Shown here one piece after another: positions 6,917 to 7,000 of a DNA stretch of 7,000 nt. The position numbers and the translations under genes are program-made. Each line of letters opens with the position of its first letter. Positions within the stretch are counted from its first letter, which is position 1. Where the stretch lies: contig JABURN010000198.1 of the NCBI GenBank assembly GCA_014762585.1, positions 1 through 7,000 on the forward strand, written 5' to 3'. The stretch is from Methylophaga sp. Lineage in GTDB: Bacteria; Pseudomonadota; Gammaproteobacteria; Nitrosococcales; Methylophagaceae. Under the pieces are notes generated by a model that was given only the letters and a program-made list of their open reading frames with translations, was not told where the DNA came from and searched no databases.

Positions 6917-7000
6917 ATGCTGTTAATGATCGATAACTACGACTCCTTCACCTACAACCTGGTGCAGTATTTCGCTGAACTGGGTCAGGAAGTAGTCGTA
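6917..7000 (+). CDS. trpG: Anthranilate synthase component II, glutamine amidotransferase (partial, 5' end)
   Basis: Only the first 28 codons lie in the window. They read [19 protein letters not shown] and onward, the hallmark N-terminus of class I glutamine amidotransferases of the TrpG/PabA type, which release ammonia from glutamine for TrpE. The catalytic Cys-His-Glu residues lie beyond the window edge. The ATG is 14 bases after the trpE stop, with only a weak GGGA upstream. The position directly after trpE supports trpG, but in many gammaproteobacteria one protein serves both TrpE and PabB, so pabA is an equally valid name in principle. Confidence 0.92.
   Translation, partial: MLLMIDNYDSFTYNLVQYFAELGQEVVV

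Overview
The window looks like ordinary chromosomal DNA of a gammaproteobacterium, with base composition near balanced by eye. The main evidence is the plus-strand order rpe, gph, trpE, trpG, an arrangement known from Pseudomonas and related gammaproteobacteria, together with the gammaproteobacterial-style Rpe sequence ([14 protein letters not shown]). I cannot name the genus. I see no mobile element, integrase, tRNA, rRNA, CRISPR array or prophage signature.

Layout. Positions 30-3945 hold five minus-strand genes that read leftward with every junction overlapping. In transcription order they are: a DUF3530-like exported protein; a spermidine-synthase-fold protein; a CPA2-type cation:proton antiporter without a cytosolic regulatory tail; a small CBS-pair protein; and a secreted YkuD-domain (L,D-transpeptidase-like) protein. 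Positions 3946-4026 form an 81-base divergent intergenic region with an imperfect inverted repeat and candidate promoters on both strands. Positions 4027-7000 hold four plus-strand genes: rpe, gph, trpE and the first 28 codons of a trpG-type glutamine amidotransferase gene, which runs off the window.

How the genes work together. Rpe is a pentose-phosphate enzyme and Gph clears 2-phosphoglycolate. TrpE and the amidotransferase form anthranilate synthase, the first committed step of tryptophan synthesis. The trpE start lies inside gph, so there is no room for a classical trp leader or attenuator directly before trpE, and transcription probably enters from the rpe side.

The minus-strand cluster is the less understood part. 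Its strict overlaps argue for one translationally coupled transcript. The antiporter followed by a separate CBS protein suggests a membrane transporter with a nucleotide-sensing partner encoded apart. The SpeE-like protein has a changed active-site motif, so its substrate is open. The DUF3530-like protein lacks the usual hydrolase nucleophile. I find no convincing evidence for a wholly new system; the best leads are this cluster and its control region.
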